DNA of 64,000 bases, taken from NCBI GenBank assembly GCA_946699065.1, contig CAMPDV010000021.1, positions 806,001-870,000 on the forward strand, in the 5' to 3' direction. Shown in pieces: positions 1-13,498 of this stretch (positions are counted from its first letter, which is position 1; every line of letters begins with the position of its first letter). The notes beneath the pieces were generated by a model that saw nothing but the letters and a program-made list of their open reading frames with translations, ran no database searches and was not told the DNA's origin. Position numbers and translations under genes: made by a program. Source of the DNA: Loxodes magnus. Its lineage: Eukaryota; Ciliophora; Karyorelictea; Loxodida; Loxodidae.

Positions 1-185
1 TGGAACACTTAATCAGGATGTAAGAGAAGAAAAAACTGTGGAAGATAAATGAAGCAAGATTAGTGAGTTGGAAGTTTCTAAAAACATATTAATTAATTTA
101 TATTAACTAAAAAGATTTGGGTCATTTTTAATTCTTGGAAATGCTTCCTAAAATTAAAAACAATAAAAGTTTTTATATCCGTCGC

Positions 186-1052
186 TCATCTGTATATGTC
201 TTCATCTGAATCAATTTCAAACTGAGATATCTTTTCTTTCTCTTCTATAAGAATAGAATTGTTCTTCTATAAGAATAGAATTGTTCTTCTATCTTCTTGT
301 AATTTTTCTCCGGCTTCTCTAAATAAATTCTAAGGCCATCGTTGTTTTTTTGAAATTGTTTATTTTGTTACTATTAATTACCAAGATCCTGTTTGAGTAA
401 CGTCACACTTGAGTCTACTAATACCAGCTTCTTTCTATAAATACCTCCATAGCAGTTTAAATATATTCTCCTTATGTTCCAAATTCTTTTTGGTGGTGTT
501 CAAGCACTCTTCTTCCCTTTAGACATTATCTCCATTAATTTTCAGCCATTTAATAACAATAACAACGCTTTATTAAGGGCTTGAAGAAAAATTTTTATTG
601 TGTTTAAATTTTTGGTTCTATTTCCATCTTATCTATTAGAAATTAGTGTTTTTTATTTGTAATTGGACTTCTTCAATTTTATATGGATTTGCTGCTAGAT
701 TTTTTTCTATCAATAAAAATTTAGAAATTAAGGCTTCAATTAAAAAAAAACTTAACTTACCTAGCCTTTATCTTCCTTTTTTTATCTTACAAAAGAAGAT
801 TAAGATTCTAGTTTTCTGCCTTGAGGGTCTAAATTTTAGTATTCAATTTCTCAATTAAGGAATAAAGTTAAATAATATCTTGCTCATGGGATTTCTCAAG
901 CTTTTTAAGTTTTTTAGGAAATTCGGTATTTCCCAACCCTTAACAGGAGTAGATTTATCTTTTTTGAATTCTTGGTTCTTGTTTGCTAACTGAGACTTAA
1001 GATTGATATATTAGGTTAGAATTTAAGAGTTAGATTCTCGGTTTTTTTCCAT
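186..1052 (-). CDS. Coiled-coil protein, two mini-introns
   Basis: Unrecognised protein of about 275 aa. It reads from an ATG at 1052 to a TGA at 188-186 with TAA/TAG as Gln. The frame shifts twice and returns. Two GT...AG introns restore it: 971-990 (20 nt) and 772-790 (19 nt). After removing both, the length is exactly 276 codons. The middle is a Leu/Lys/Glu-rich coiled coil and the end is acidic (FEIDSDEDIYR). A 22-bp tandem repeat near 240-290 lies inside the coding region and encodes part of a Lys/Glu-rich helix. The start is the first ATG of the open frame; exact splice choices are inferred from frame continuity only. Confidence 0.6.
238..290. repeat. 22-bp tandem repeat inside coding sequence
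   Basis: A 22-bp unit beginning ttcttctataagaatag occurs about 2.3 times in a row. It lies in the 3' part of the minus-strand coiled-coil gene. The unit is not a multiple of three, so successive copies encode different residues. No other copy was noticed in the window. Confidence 0.8.
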
Positions 1053-1139
1053 TTTTATATTCTAAAAACGTATTTATTACTTAAATGAAATATGGTAGAA
1101 ACACAATAAATTATATTAACTAATTAATATTTTATCATT

Positions 1140-2040
1140 ATCTTGTAAATAAAAATACAAAATTAAATGTTTGACGTTCTTGGAAATATTTCAACCTCTT
1201 TCTACCAGCCTCTAGATTGTTCTAGAAGCTAAATTTAAAATTTAAATATCTCAACAATCTTCTCTTTGCTATGATATTTTCACCCAGGGATACTTTCGCC
1301 TAGATAATTATTGGATCTTTCATCTTTTATATTTTTCCTAATTTTCTGAAATATAATCTTTCTCTTTTTAGTTTTAGTTGCTGTTGTATCTTCTTTTTAT
1401 TCTCCAACTTCTTCTAATATTTCCAGCATTCTTATTTAAATTTTTTATTTTCTAGTATCTTTTCCATAGATAAGTTTGAGATTTACAATAATAATATCTT
1501 TTTGATTCTCTTTTAGGTTTAAATCTTTATTCTTTTCTCCTTCGATTATTATTGAGTTATTTCTTTATTCTTTTAGGTACATTTAATGCTGCAATTTTTG
1601 CCGGTTTTCTTCTATTTTTTCTATTTTGTTGACCAGTTCTTTATGCTTCTATTGTTAGTGCTATGATTAATTGTTCTGGCTTTGTGAAATATTTCAAAAT
1701 GCATAAAGGTCTCTTTCTTAGGTCATGAATCTCGTTTCTATTTCCTCTGCAATTTCAAGTTTTTCCATTAATCTTTCATTATCTTTCTTCAGTTCTTTGA
1801 CCTCTTCCTAGAGGTTTAGTATTGCTTTGATCAGCTAATTATAGCTTATTTGCTGCCTTGTGGTGAGATTAGAGACTTCCGAGTGCATAATATTTTTAGT
1901 CTATTTTAGGCCTTATTTAGGAGTGGGAGATTCGATTTGATGGATGACTCCCTTTTTCTGGTTCTATTCTTTCTCGAATATCGTAAAATTCTTTCATTTT
2001 TTGGAGACGCGGAAAATCCTGACATATTTTTTATTACTTA
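1140..2040 (-). mobile_element. Old zinc-knuckle retroelement copy (broken)
   Basis: Degenerate copy of the family seen best at 19.1-20.1 kb. On the minus strand it keeps a start region with Ser, Lys and Arg, then a coiled-coil segment containing NLQEEVKELKKDNERL. It then shares the stretch AFWNISQSQ with the 19-kb copy. It is more AT-rich than the copies near 19-24 kb, so it is probably older, and it has several breaks. No reverse transcriptase or long terminal repeat was recognised, so the order (LINE or LTR type) is undecided. Confidence 0.55.
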
Positions 2041-3599
2041 GCATGATTTTGCTAATCTTAATTTTATTTTTTAATTAAAACACTCATGCTAGTTAATTTC
2101 TAAAATAGCATCTTTAAATAGCATTCTAAAAAAATTAAAAATTATAACTTATTTATCTGTTGAATCTTTAAAATTAGAATTAAAGAAGCAGGTTTGATTA
2201 AATCATATTAAATAAGCAATTCAATAGCTATAATTCTCAAATTCTAGTTTATTTTAAAGTTTGTCAGATATTTTTATATTTTAGCATTAATTAAGATAAT
2301 TTCACTTTCGATTTTATCGAACCCACATAAATTTTCTGCTTCTCTCTACTATATTACCTTTATAATTCTTACCATTCCTCAAGAAAAGCTTGAAAGGGCT
2401 AAGAAAATCCAAACTTAAGTCAAGTTTTTTATAAGAAAAATACATTAGCATATTTTTTCTTTCTGTAATTACTTAGGTAGTTGATCTTTTGTTTATAATA
2501 TATACTCTCTAAAGAAAACGTAAGAAGCTCCTGCTTTTTTCAGTATAAACATTAAAAATGTCAGGATTAAATTTAATTTAATTTAATTTAAACTAAAAGA
2601 GTTTTTTGACGTCTTTAATTGCAAGAATTGCTTCTTTCAATTATAGACGTTAGTAAATGTTTTAAAATAGTTTTTTAATCTTGTTTACATTTCATCATTT
2701 TTCTTTAATTAGTTCTTCTTTCTATTCATCTTTAGCTTCTTCCTTTCTTCTTTCTCCATTTCTAGTATCTCAAGTCTCCTTGTCATTAGCTTCTTGTGAA
2801 ATATTTTGATCTATAAGTCTAAATACTCCAATTTAGACCTTGAAAATGAGTTTAGATATTCTTGATCATATAGTATAAGGCGCCTTCAGTCATAATTTCC
2901 GATCTTTTCCGATAATCAATTCATTATATTAGAATAGTACACACATTTAAAGATATGCTCGAAAGTTTCATACTCCACACATACAATAGAGATTATTCAA
3001 GGGGTAATGACGATCTTAAAGATTCTTACGAAAATTATAAGTTTAAGTTCTAAGTCTATATATACTGATAATTTCTCGTCTATAACTATTTGTTTAATTT
3101 CGTATAAGTAATTTGTGGAAATTATTAAAGATCACCAAATTATTCAGTATATACTTAAGCTGTTTTCATTCTCATAAATTTTTTAATAGCTACTTTGCAG
3201 AAATATTGCTGTATTTTTTCTCTTATTGTTTAATAAAAGTTTTAAGATTGGTATTATTCTATTAATTCTACAGATCGATATTATAAAAATCTGATAATTG
3301 CTACACTTAATCGTAGTATTCAAATCCTTTTTTCCATATATTAATGAAAAGATAGCCTATTGTTGATCTTGGAAAATCAATACTTTCTTTTTTTATTTTA
3401 TGGTAAAATCTGAAAAATTTTATAGCCATAGTGTGCTTAAAGGGTAATCAATTCAGGTTTGTTTAACATGATTCATTAAATGTTTAAGTTGCTACTTAAA
3501 AAACTTTTCTTGAAATTAATCTCATGCTTGATTCTATTCTGTTCAGAACTTCAGTTACTCCTTTTTTAATACTTCATGGTACTAAGTCTCCTCTATATT
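2041..3599. other. AT-rich spacer with a hairpin and a microsatellite
   Basis: No gene recognised. It holds a short pentanucleotide microsatellite (aattt units, about 2567-2592) directly before a strong imperfect palindrome at 2609-2650. The spacer separates two oppositely oriented copies of the zinc-knuckle element. Confidence 0.5.
2609..2650. repeat. Imperfect inverted repeat (hairpin)
   Basis: The left arm acgtctttaattgcaagaa pairs with the right arm ttctttcaattatagacgt (19-nt arms, a few mismatches, 4-nt loop). It could be a folded RNA, the relic of a small inverted-repeat element, or chance in AT-rich DNA. The outer six bases (acgtct/agacgt) pair perfectly. Confidence 0.6.
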
Positions 3600-4510
3600 C
3601 TGCTTTAGGTAAAGTGAAAAGTCTACATAAAGTTTTAAAAATGTAAGGATTAAAATAAAGATTTTTTATGTCTTCAAAAATAGAAGTAGAAACATAATAG
3701 AAAGGTTAGGATTAGGAAAAGGATGCCAAAAAGGTTGCCCATCTTTTTGAGACTCTTCTTCTGAAGAAAAATATAAAAATGAGATAAAAAATATAATGCA
3801 CTCGAAAGTCTCTGATTTCACTACATAGTAGTAAATAAGCTTAATTAGCTGATTAAAGTGTGTGATCGTAATAAAGGACAAAAAATTGAAGAAAGACTAA
3901 AAAATTTATTAGAAAAATTTGAAATTGCAAAAATTGAATCAATACTTTCACCTTAAAAAGATACCTTAACGCCTTTTGAAGAATTTCACAAGATCAGAGC
4001 AATTAATAAGAAAACTAGCAATAGAATTAGAAAAAAGCAGGGCAGTAAGATAGAATAAATAGAAGAAAATCAATAAAAATTGAAGCGCTAAATGGAACTA
4101 AGAGAATAAGGAAATGATCCAATGATAATCTAAAGAGATAAAAATTAAATATTTAAATTTAAAAAAAAGATACTATTACTGTAACTCTCTAATATATCTG
4201 TGAAAAATTTTTAGAAATTTTTAAACTTCAAATTTTAATACTGAAACAACAAAATGAAGTAGAAGAAATAACATAAAATGTAACTAAAAGAGAAAGATTA
4301 TGTTGCAACAAATTCGGAAAATATACAAGAAAAAAGATACCAAACATTATAGAGGTAAAAGAATAACTCAAGGACTACATACATAACAAGAAGAAGAGTT
4401 GAGAATTGCAAACTTTTATATTTAGCCTCTAGAGCAATCTAGAGATTTGTGGGAAAGATTTCGAAATATCTCCAAGAGTTTTAAGCATTTAATTTAGTAT
4501 TGCATAAATA
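3600..4510 (+). mobile_element. Old zinc-knuckle retroelement copy (broken)
   Basis: Second AT-rich copy, on the plus strand, in inverted orientation to the copy at 1140-2040. The two share the start region (an ATG followed by aggatta), the block around atgcactcg.aagtctctgat, and the 3' portion around agcctctagagcaatctaga. Broken in several places. The shared 3' end suggests that both copies reach the same element terminus. Confidence 0.5.
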
Positions 4511-5046
4511 TAAAAGAGAAGCAAAAACTTAATTTTGAAATAAGAGGAATAAGAAAAATTTTAATGCTACATAAAATTAGAGAATTCTACAGAGTAAAAA
4601 TTTATTATCCATAATAAAAAGAGAGTAGTAATAAACGAGTAAGTAAAAGACTAAACTATGAATAAAGTTACAAAGAATTTCAAATTTTTTCTATTAAAAC
4701 AAAAATTATATTGAAAAAATGAAAGAAGTAAGTTAAGTGTAAAATCATCAAAATATTCATATTAAAATTATAAACTTAAGATAACTAAAATTAAGAAGTC
4801 AGAATTTAAATCACTTAAATTATTATAATTTGCTATATTAAGCTTATCATTTAAAATAATAATTACTTATATTATTTATATATTTAATTGATTTCATTCA
4901 AATAACTATAAAAAATTCTTCTATAACTTAAATATTTAACTACCCCATTTACATCTAAATATCTTTTATAAAAATAGCATTCTATTCCTAATTATTCTTT
5001 TATTTAATACTAATTACTAGATAATAAAAAGTTTATTGTTTTGAAC
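4511..5046. other. AT-rich spacer, nothing recognised
   Basis: No coding signal, RNA gene or clear repeat was seen between the old retroelement copy and the 3' end of the first RING-Kelch gene. Confidence 0.5.
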
Positions 5047-7467
5047 TCATCAAACATAATTTAGAATAATCTCTTTCCATTCTCTATTTTAAGCTTATAA
5101 ATCATACGTAAACAAAATATTATCTGGATATCATTCTGATGGTTCACTAGCTTCCCACATAAATAACTTTCTTCCATTCATAACTGCATTACTTGAAAAT
5201 GTACGTTTGTTTTATTAAAATCCTTCTCCATCTCACTCAAAACTTTTTCTATCATATGTTCAAGTTGCTTATAAACAATTTTAATTATCAAATAAAATAA
5301 TTCTTTTATCTTAATCATCTCATATTGAACTACCTGTAGGTAGTTTGTTAGGCAATACTACATTATTTTCTACTCATTCGTCTGTTATAATATCGTAATC
5401 TCATACTTTATCTGAATATAAATATTGATTTTCTTGTTTTAAACGACCTCCAAATGTAACAACTTTGTCCCAGCCAACACATAATCCTTCTATCAAAGAA
5501 AACATCTTATGATCTTTTATTTATTTTGACGTGTTTGTTTATATATTAAAAACCTCACATTTATTGGTATATACTCAAGAAAACTTTTCTGTTTTTGGAT
5601 CAAAACCGTTTATCAAGTATAAATTAGAGGTGTTGCTATGAAATGCGATACCCACACATTTTTTAGGATATATCAAATTAAAAGTTTCAGTTTTATTTTA
5701 ATCATCAACTTTAATTAATTCATTCAAATGCTATTCTGGAGTTCATCCTCCTGCTAAAATCATTAAAGAATCTGATATTTAGTAAGAAACTGTATAATCT
5801 TCAAAAATTGGATTAAAAGCAGGTATGACTTCATCTTTCATCTTATACTGTGATGGTTATTATCCTTGACCTATATATGCTGTTTTCTTTTTATTAGAAT
5901 TATAACATATTCTTGTATACTAGGTTATTTATACATTATTATTACTTCCATTTTGCTTAATTTATATATCTAAACTTTACCTAACTTCTTTGTTACTTTG
6001 CTAAAGATTGAGAGGTTTAAAATCATCAGTTATTTATATTTACTATTATTTTATAATATTACTCTAGACTTATGTAGGCGATTATTACTAGTTAAGAATC
6101 ATTTGACTTTATTATAATTATGTCTGATTTGCCTCTTTTATTTCTATTTCAATTTTAGTTTTAGATTGGCTTATTTATAAGTTTTTTATTTATTCCTACA
6201 AAGCATTTACATGCTATTGCATTTATGATTATGAAAACCTCATTTGATTTAATTCTTACTCTAATTATTAATTTTTATTCTTAAGTTCACTATTATAGTT
6301 ATTAATACTTTATAATTATTAGTTTCAGGATTGAGATATAGTATTCAGCTCTACTGCTTTTTTATTATTTTAAGCCTGCAAATCTTTTATTTATTCCTAC
6401 AAAGCATTTACATGCTATTGCATTTATGATTATGAAAACCTCATTTGATTTAATTCTTACTCTAATTATTAATTTTTATTCTTAAGCTCGATTTTCTAAC
6501 TATCAATACTTAATAATTATTAGTTTCAGGATTGAGATATAGTATTCAGCTCTACTACTTTTTTATTATTTTAAGCCTGCAAATCTTTTATTTGATTCTA
6601 TAGTGATGCAATCAATATATCCTTTTAATTAAGTTACTCTCTTTCCTATTAGCTTTATAATAGATAATTTTAGTTCTGGTTTATTACTGCTTCATATATT
6701 TTGCCTATTATTTAGTCTTCATTTTATTAATTGTTCTAGCTATAATTTGCTTAAAATGAGTTTTATAGTTACGATTATATTTTTTAGGCTTAATCAAATT
6801 ACTAATCTAGCTTTTCAAATGTATTAGTCTACATAGAATCTATTTTTATCAGTTAGCTCTTAGCATTTTGGCTATTCTGTATGTTTTATTATATTTGCTG
6901 GGATTTTTTAGAGTTTATGCTTAGCAAATTTACTATTTCTTACTAGCAAGCTTAATAAACTGCTTTAGATATGGATTGCTGTATTTGTTCTATTTTGCTT
7001 AATTATTGCTCCTAACTTTTGTTTAGCTCTTCTTATTAATTAGAGTAAGCTTTTATATTATTAGTAGCTTATGCTTATAGATATCCTATTAGCTATTTAT
7101 TTTATGTCTACTATTATTCTATTTTTTGCTCTAAAAGTACAAAATTATGATTGCTATGAGTACTTACTAAGCATTTCTAGCATATGCTTATATTATCGTT
7201 TTAACAGAAAAACTTTAACTGCTCTTCTATATGAGTTTTACACTAACCTTTACCATAAGAACTATTTAGGATACCTTGATAAATGGGTAAACTCTAAACT
7301 TGCGTTAAGTTTTTGAAATTATGAGCTTAGCAAGTAAATTCTTTATAGGAGCTCATTAGTAGAAATAGACATTACTCACAGAAAATGCATCCACACTCCA
7401 ACTATCTAGGAGTTCTATAAGGTTCACTATAATAATTCCTACAAATACTACACTAAGGTTGATACAT
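5047..7467 (-). CDS. RING / coiled-coil / Kelch protein, copy 1
   Basis: Likely E3 ubiquitin ligase of about 806 aa. The ATG is at 7467-7465 and the frame ends in two consecutive TGA codons at 5052-5047. The N-terminal zinc finger has CSIC, then C-G-C-I-F-C-E-Q-C, then C-x2-H, a RING-type ligand spacing in which the usual CxH position is CxC. A C-K-T-H motif follows that may be a B-box. The middle is a Gln-rich coiled coil with an internal duplication of about 67 aa. The C-terminal third has Kelch/beta-propeller features (Gly-Gly pairs, repeated Trp and Tyr, LILAGGWTP-like strands). It uses TAA, TAG and TGA as sense codons. It is nearly identical to the gene at 27498-29912 but inverted. Substrate unknown. 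Confidence 0.8.
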
Positions 7468-7603
7468 TCTATTATAATAATAAAGAAATGAATTTTAGCT
7501 TTATTTAAATATGATTAATAGCAATTAATTCTAATTTACAGCTTCCTTTTATAATCTCATATATCTAGTATTTTAGATAATAAAGTATAAATAAGTTAGT
7601 TTA
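5047..7603 (-). repeat. Inverted segmental duplication, arm 1
   Basis: About 2.55 kb, almost identical in reverse complement to 27362-29912. One boundary is close to the gene's TGA stop. The other is about 135 bp upstream of its ATG, after aaataagttagttta. The unit therefore carries one whole gene with a short 5' flank. Differences are scattered substitutions and a 6-bp net length change that keeps the frame. Confidence 0.85.
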
Positions 7604-10600
7604 AAGCATTTTAAATTAATTGCTAGTAATTCTATAGCTAAGATTAAATTAGAAGCTAGTTATAATATTAGTTATTAGGAGATATAGTAATTTGATATTT
7701 GATGGTTTACTTAAGAGCATAGTCTGTAGAATGGTAGAAAGTTAGCTTAATTGTATTTGAATATAGATATATTAGATTATAGTAATATGATATAGATATC
7801 TAAATAAGATAGTTTTAATTAGTTAGTATACTTTTAGTTCTAGTAGTTTAACTAAAGAATTATTATCTAATCTTTAAATACTTCTAATGCTATAATACTT
7901 TATGTTTAAGATCTTTAATCTTAGTTCTATTTAATATAAAGTACTTTAATTATCAACTTTAGTTAGATATCTTCAGAGTTCCGCTTATGTGTATACAGAA
8001 TTATTAGAAGTAGAGTAACTTATTCTACCTCTAAGTTTAAGGCAGTATATTAAAGGATTTTGGAAAATTTAAGTGAAAGCAAAAGAATCTAAAAATAGCT
8101 TCTACACACTTAAGATGAAATCTTAAAGAAAAGAAATTAAGACTGATAGCCAAGGAAGCTAATTATATTAAGCTTTTAAGTAAATTCGTTGCTTAATAGA
8201 TTTAGAAATATCTTATAGAAATAATAAGAACTTTAAAATAGCACTATATGGAGTTTATATTTAAGCTTAGCTTTAAAGCCAAAAATTCAGTATATTTGTC
8301 TGCCTTCATTAGATTAATAAGTCATATTTGTCTTACAATCTAACACGCAAAAGCTAATAACAATCAATAAGTCTAATTAAATAAATTTCTACTTAGTTTG
8401 CTCAATAAAACATTGGTAAGCTCTAAATAAAAAAGATTAGATATTAAATAAATACCAAAGAAGCAACTATAAACACAGAGAAGATTGGTTTAAAGTTTTA
8501 AATTGGATGAATAATAAAAAATAATTAAAGTAATATTAGTGAAAAGTGTAATACTTGTAAATAATACTCATTACTAGGATCTTTATTTATATAAGCAAAT
8601 TTTTTAAATTTAAAATTTAAGAAATAAATTGAATTTATTAAGGCTGTTGCATAGCTAATCATTTGAGAAAAAAGATATGAAAGATAAAATCTATTAATTT
8701 AAAATTTAATACTTATAAGATCAATTATTAGCATATAGTGCAAGGGAAAATTCAAAAAAGAAATTAGATATATAAGAGATTGATGCTCTATTATAAAGGA
8801 GAATGAGTTGGGATTAATCTAAAGCAAGATAAGTTACTAGCAAATGCTAAAAGAGTTAGCTGTAAAAAAATTAGAACAAATGAATAAATTAGAAGCTTTT
8901 TGAAGTTTTATAAAAATACTGAACCATATACTAGCAATTCTAGCATCTAAAATAGCTTTTAATTCTTTATCTTCACATATTTAATAATAAAGACAATATC
9001 TTTATTTATATCTGAGTTTTGAAGTACTCTTCTAGTTTTTATTCAATTCTACGAATATAATTAACTTGAGTATACTTAAAATTTAATTTGGCTATAAATA
9101 AAATTAAAATAATATATCTATAATTATAACTTTTAATTTAAGTAAAAGCATTAAAAATATTAATAGTCTCCTATAGTTTATTATTATTACGATATTTATT
9201 ATTTTATGCTACCCAGTTTCTTATCTTTTCACTTTAAAATTATATAAGTCTTAGTATTTTACTTGGCGCCTTTTAAATACTTGTTTTATATCCCTTATCC
9301 TATAAATTAATTGAATACTTTATATTTATATTTTACCATTTAATATCTTCTTATAAATCTAAGATTTTGCTTCATTATTCTCTTTTGTTTAATATGTATT
9401 AGCGGGGTATATTTTGATCGCTTATAAATGTTCATAAAATTTAAAATTTTTGTAGAATTTTATTAAAAACACTATTAAGATTTCCTTCTTTTTTCACAAT
9501 TATTAGTTCAAGGTTTAAGCGCTTATCTTATATAGCTTAGTTTGAAGATTTATACTTTACCAAAAGGAGATTTTTGAAGTTAAAAATATTAATAAGATAT
9601 GGTTTCTAATAATCTTATAGTAATGATTTTAATTATTTTCCTAAGAATTATTTTTAGCTTCTTTAAATTTAAATAAGTTAAAATTAACTATAATAATTCT
9701 TTACTATTTGCTTTCTTTATTCCTTAAATCAAAGTTCTGTGATAATTATAGTAGAAGCAGATGCTTGTTAGTTTAACTTATTATCTTAGTATTTATAAGC
9801 TTAAGTAATCTCTAGTATTATGAGGGTTTGTTTATAATTAAAAGTACAGATATAAATTAATTAATAGACTACTAAATTTAAACTAGATCTTAACTATATT
9901 ATGCATGACTATCTTAAAGGCAGATTGTTAATTGATCTAATAAGACTTTAATTTAAATTTATATATTAGTACTGCTTCTAAACCCTCTATCTAGTTCCTA
10001 TTTTATAAAGGCTTAGATATCAAAGTGTTCTTTGTATTTGATTATTATTATTGGGAGTTTTCAGTTTTTATTTAGCCTTTTTAAAATAGGTTGTAAAGTA
10101 TGTACTTTAAAATAACTTTGCTCTTAATCTTTATTATCACTTTATATACAATTTTAAATCTCCCAACTATTACTAATCTCTACACTAGTCTTCTAAGATG
10201 GATAAAAAGTATTCAACTATAAATTTATTGAAATTCCCTAATAACTGGAAGTAAATAGGATATTGTAACTATAAATAAACCTACTCTTAATAACAAATCA
10301 CTAGAAAAGGAATTCATTTATATTAGTAATTAATGTGCTTGCCACTAATATTAATAGGATAGAATAAAGGAAACTCCTCTTATTTAAGAAATATAAAGAG
10401 ATAAATTAAAAGCTTAGCTATATGAGGAAAAATAGAAAGTCTATATATTAGGAAATAGTTTAAGAAATAAGATAGATAGTCACTTAATATTTTAAATTAA
10501 AGTATTTAATATCTAAGAAGGTAATTATGGGATTGCAATCTTAAACTTAAAGCAATTGCTTATTAAAAGAATCTAAGCATTATTAGAGTTTGTTAAAGAA

Positions 10601-10792
10601 TTGGTATAAATAAACTTAATTTAATTTAAATAAGAATAAGAATAATTGCTATAACTTAAACCAAGTAGAAATATAATAATATTATTATATTAAAGCTTAT
10701 GTATATTCGATTTCAATAGAATCAAATTCTAGCAAACCTGACTATTTATAATTCAAACTCTAAATTCTTATGAAAGATTAATTCTATATTTT
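7604..10792. other. Gene-poor spacer, possible coding remnant near 8.06-8.9 kb
   Basis: Mostly AT-rich DNA with no recognised feature. Between about 8060 and 8900 (+) there is a stretch free of TGA. Its translation turns Lys/Glu/Arg-rich near the end (KELAVKKLEQMNKLEAF, then TGA at about 8900), which is more gene-like than its surroundings. The frame changes once, which a mini-intron could explain. It may be the tail of a small gene or a decayed one. No family recognised. Confidence 0.3.
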
Positions 10793-13498
10793 AAATTAAA
10801 GAAATCATAGACATCGAAATATATAAATTAAGAACTAAAAATAAAGAAAATAATGATAGAACTTCCTGAAAAATTAAAATTTTAGCATATTAAATGTTTT
10901 CAACAAATTAAATTTATTTTCTTTAATTTTCAGTAGTAAATCTTCGTCATTATTATAAATACACTGCCAAAGAATTTTTTATTTCTTGTAGAAAATAGAG
11001 AAAAATCGATCTCTATGTGTTTCATTTAAGATATAAATATTATTTTAAGTCTTTATTTTGGAGTCTAAATTAGCTATAATTTGAAAATAAGAATAAAAAA
11101 CTGTTGAGTGAGATAAGATATTCTATTTTTAGTTATCACTTGTATATTCTCATTCTTTTAGATAAATCTTTGAAATTAATACTTAGTAATTAGTATCCTT
11201 TTTATGGATCATGCATATTAACTTTATAAATAGATTTAAATATGCAGCATATGCTTTCTACTAAGTATTAAATTTATAATAGATACAAATATAATGTATA
11301 GCTATAGATGCTTTATTTAAATAATCTTTGCTTCTTATTTCTTTGCTGAAGCAAAGTATATACTTTTAATCCTTGAAGTTAGAAATAAATCTTAGAAATA
11401 GAAATAGAATGTAATATAGATGTAATATTCTACTTTAATAAGGAATATAAAGTTAAAAGGTAGCTTTAGAGATCTAGATTGTTAGGTAATATTTTACTAA
11501 ATAAATAAAGATTAAACTTCATACAAATTAGATTCCTCTTTAGAGATGGTATATGAGGAAAGGCTTAATCTATTAATTTTAAGACTTAAAATAAATGTAA
11601 TTCAGACATTAAGAATATAAATAATATAAATTTAAGGGTAAACTAATATAATTAAATAAATAGCTAATTTAGATTGATAGAGATGCAATTATATATTAAC
11701 ACTTATATATTAAAATGCTTGGTATTTTTAGAAATTATTAAGATTTTATATTTAGTAGAATGTGGTTATCTATTGGTTTTTATGCTCCAAATAGTTTATT
11801 TGAAAAAATGTAAAAGAATAAAACAGAAAATATTTAAAGTTTTTAATTAACATTACAGCATTTTGTTAAATTAGAATAACAATTTGGGGAAGAAAGAATA
11901 ATGGCAATAGGATGAGTAATAGCTTTAAATAAAATAAAAGGTAGGAATATAAAATATGAGAAGATTAGCAATGAATAATCAGATAGTAATATTAAATGTA
12001 CTAAATCTATATAAAATTGTAATAATAATAAATTAAACTCATAAATTAATTATAATCTTCTACATCTAAAATTACTTTAATAATAAATTATACAAAACCA
12101 AAATATTTTATTGATAATCTTTATATTTGTTTCTATAGTTCTCTTGATATACTTTAATAATGTAATAAAATAGAAAATATTGATAAGAGTCCTATGAAAC
12201 CTTTCAAATATAAATTACACTTAGCATATTAGACATGGTTATAGATAGAGGAATTGATACAGTTTATTTCAGAATAAACAATGAAATCTAAATAGAAATT
12301 AAATTATATTAGAAAGAAGTAAGTTTAAGACAAGCAATGAGGAAGAATCATCACTATATACATTTTCAGAAACAAATCTAATAAGTTCAATAAAATGATT
12401 AAAATACAAAAAATCTTAATGAAAAATTAAAATAAATTTAGCAACACTTTAAGAATCAGATTTTTATATATATGATAGTTATTATATTTTAGCAAAGTGT
12501 ATTAAGGATTGAAATGAATATAATGAAATATTCAAGATAATTTAAAATTTTATTTTATATGAAAATAAACAAATATAAGCCTTTTTTAAATATCACAAAT
12601 GCAATATATAAAACTTTTTAATTAATAAGGAATAAACTCCTACTTTTAAGAAAAGACTTACATTTAGATTTTAAATCATAATTGAAAGGATTAAGAATTA
12701 TAAATAAATTAGATATAGGAAAATTATTTACTTTATTTAAGTAATCTTAAACAATAGTTGTTTCGCAAAGTAGCAATATTTAAGTAAGAAGTATCAAAAT
12801 AGAATAAAATAATCAAAATATTTTTGCAAGTGATTTTGCAGAAAGAGATTGAAATTAATCTTCAGCAAATGAGCAATAAATAGCGATTATTCAAAACTAA
12901 ATAATTTTAATTTTTCCTTAATTTAGTTGAAGCAACTTAGATCTTTTTAATTTTTAATATTCAACTGAAGTTGATTTCTAAACATTTATCATTTAAAAAT
13001 CAATCTTACACTTAAAAAAGAAGACAAATAACTGAAGATGTCTAAAGCTTAATTTATTTTCTATAAGATAGATAGATGAGTTTTCGAATTAAGTAAAATA
13101 TGTATTTTTTATTTAGTTTTTGAAATTTAATAACTATGATTTGAATATACTTATAAGTACTCTAATTTTACTAATATTTTAAGCTATTTTTGCATATTTA
13201 TTACTCACATTTTTACTATATTCATATATCGATAAAAACTAATCAAGAGTTCCCAAAGTATTGTATTGCTTAAAAATAAAGGCATAATTATTGAACTATT
13301 ATATTAGGATGCTGATATCTATAAATAAACTGGCTCTTCAAATCTAGAAAGAAACTTTAAATAAAAGTATTAAGGATATAAATATGGAAATAGGGAGGTC
13401 ATAAGTTCTATCTAATTACTACTTTCTAATTTATTTAGTCTAGCTTTTTTTTTTAATTTGAACCTTCCCTGATTTAGTTTATATTAGCTCTTATAAAA
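10793..13498. other. Non-coding part of repeat copy A
   Basis: No convincing gene. AT-rich, with short palindromes such as aactgaagtt near 12965. This is the part of the duplication that has diverged most, with many small indels relative to 30172-33254. Confidence 0.5.

Noticed and set aside
6180-6600. Repeat of about 201 bp considered as a CRISPR-like or satellite array
   Set aside because: Only two copies, in frame within the coiled coil of the RING-Kelch gene and present in both gene copies.
7071-7316. Open frame on the plus strand beginning MLIDILLAIYF, with a partner at 27679-27894 (-)
   Set aside because: It is antisense to the RING-Kelch gene. The other strand has an 800-codon frame with zinc-finger ligands; this one only looks open under the standard code.
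8060-8900. Calling a full gene in the first spacer
   Set aside because: Only the last part looks protein-like. With TGA as the sole stop, long open frames arise by chance, so it is noted only as a possible remnant.
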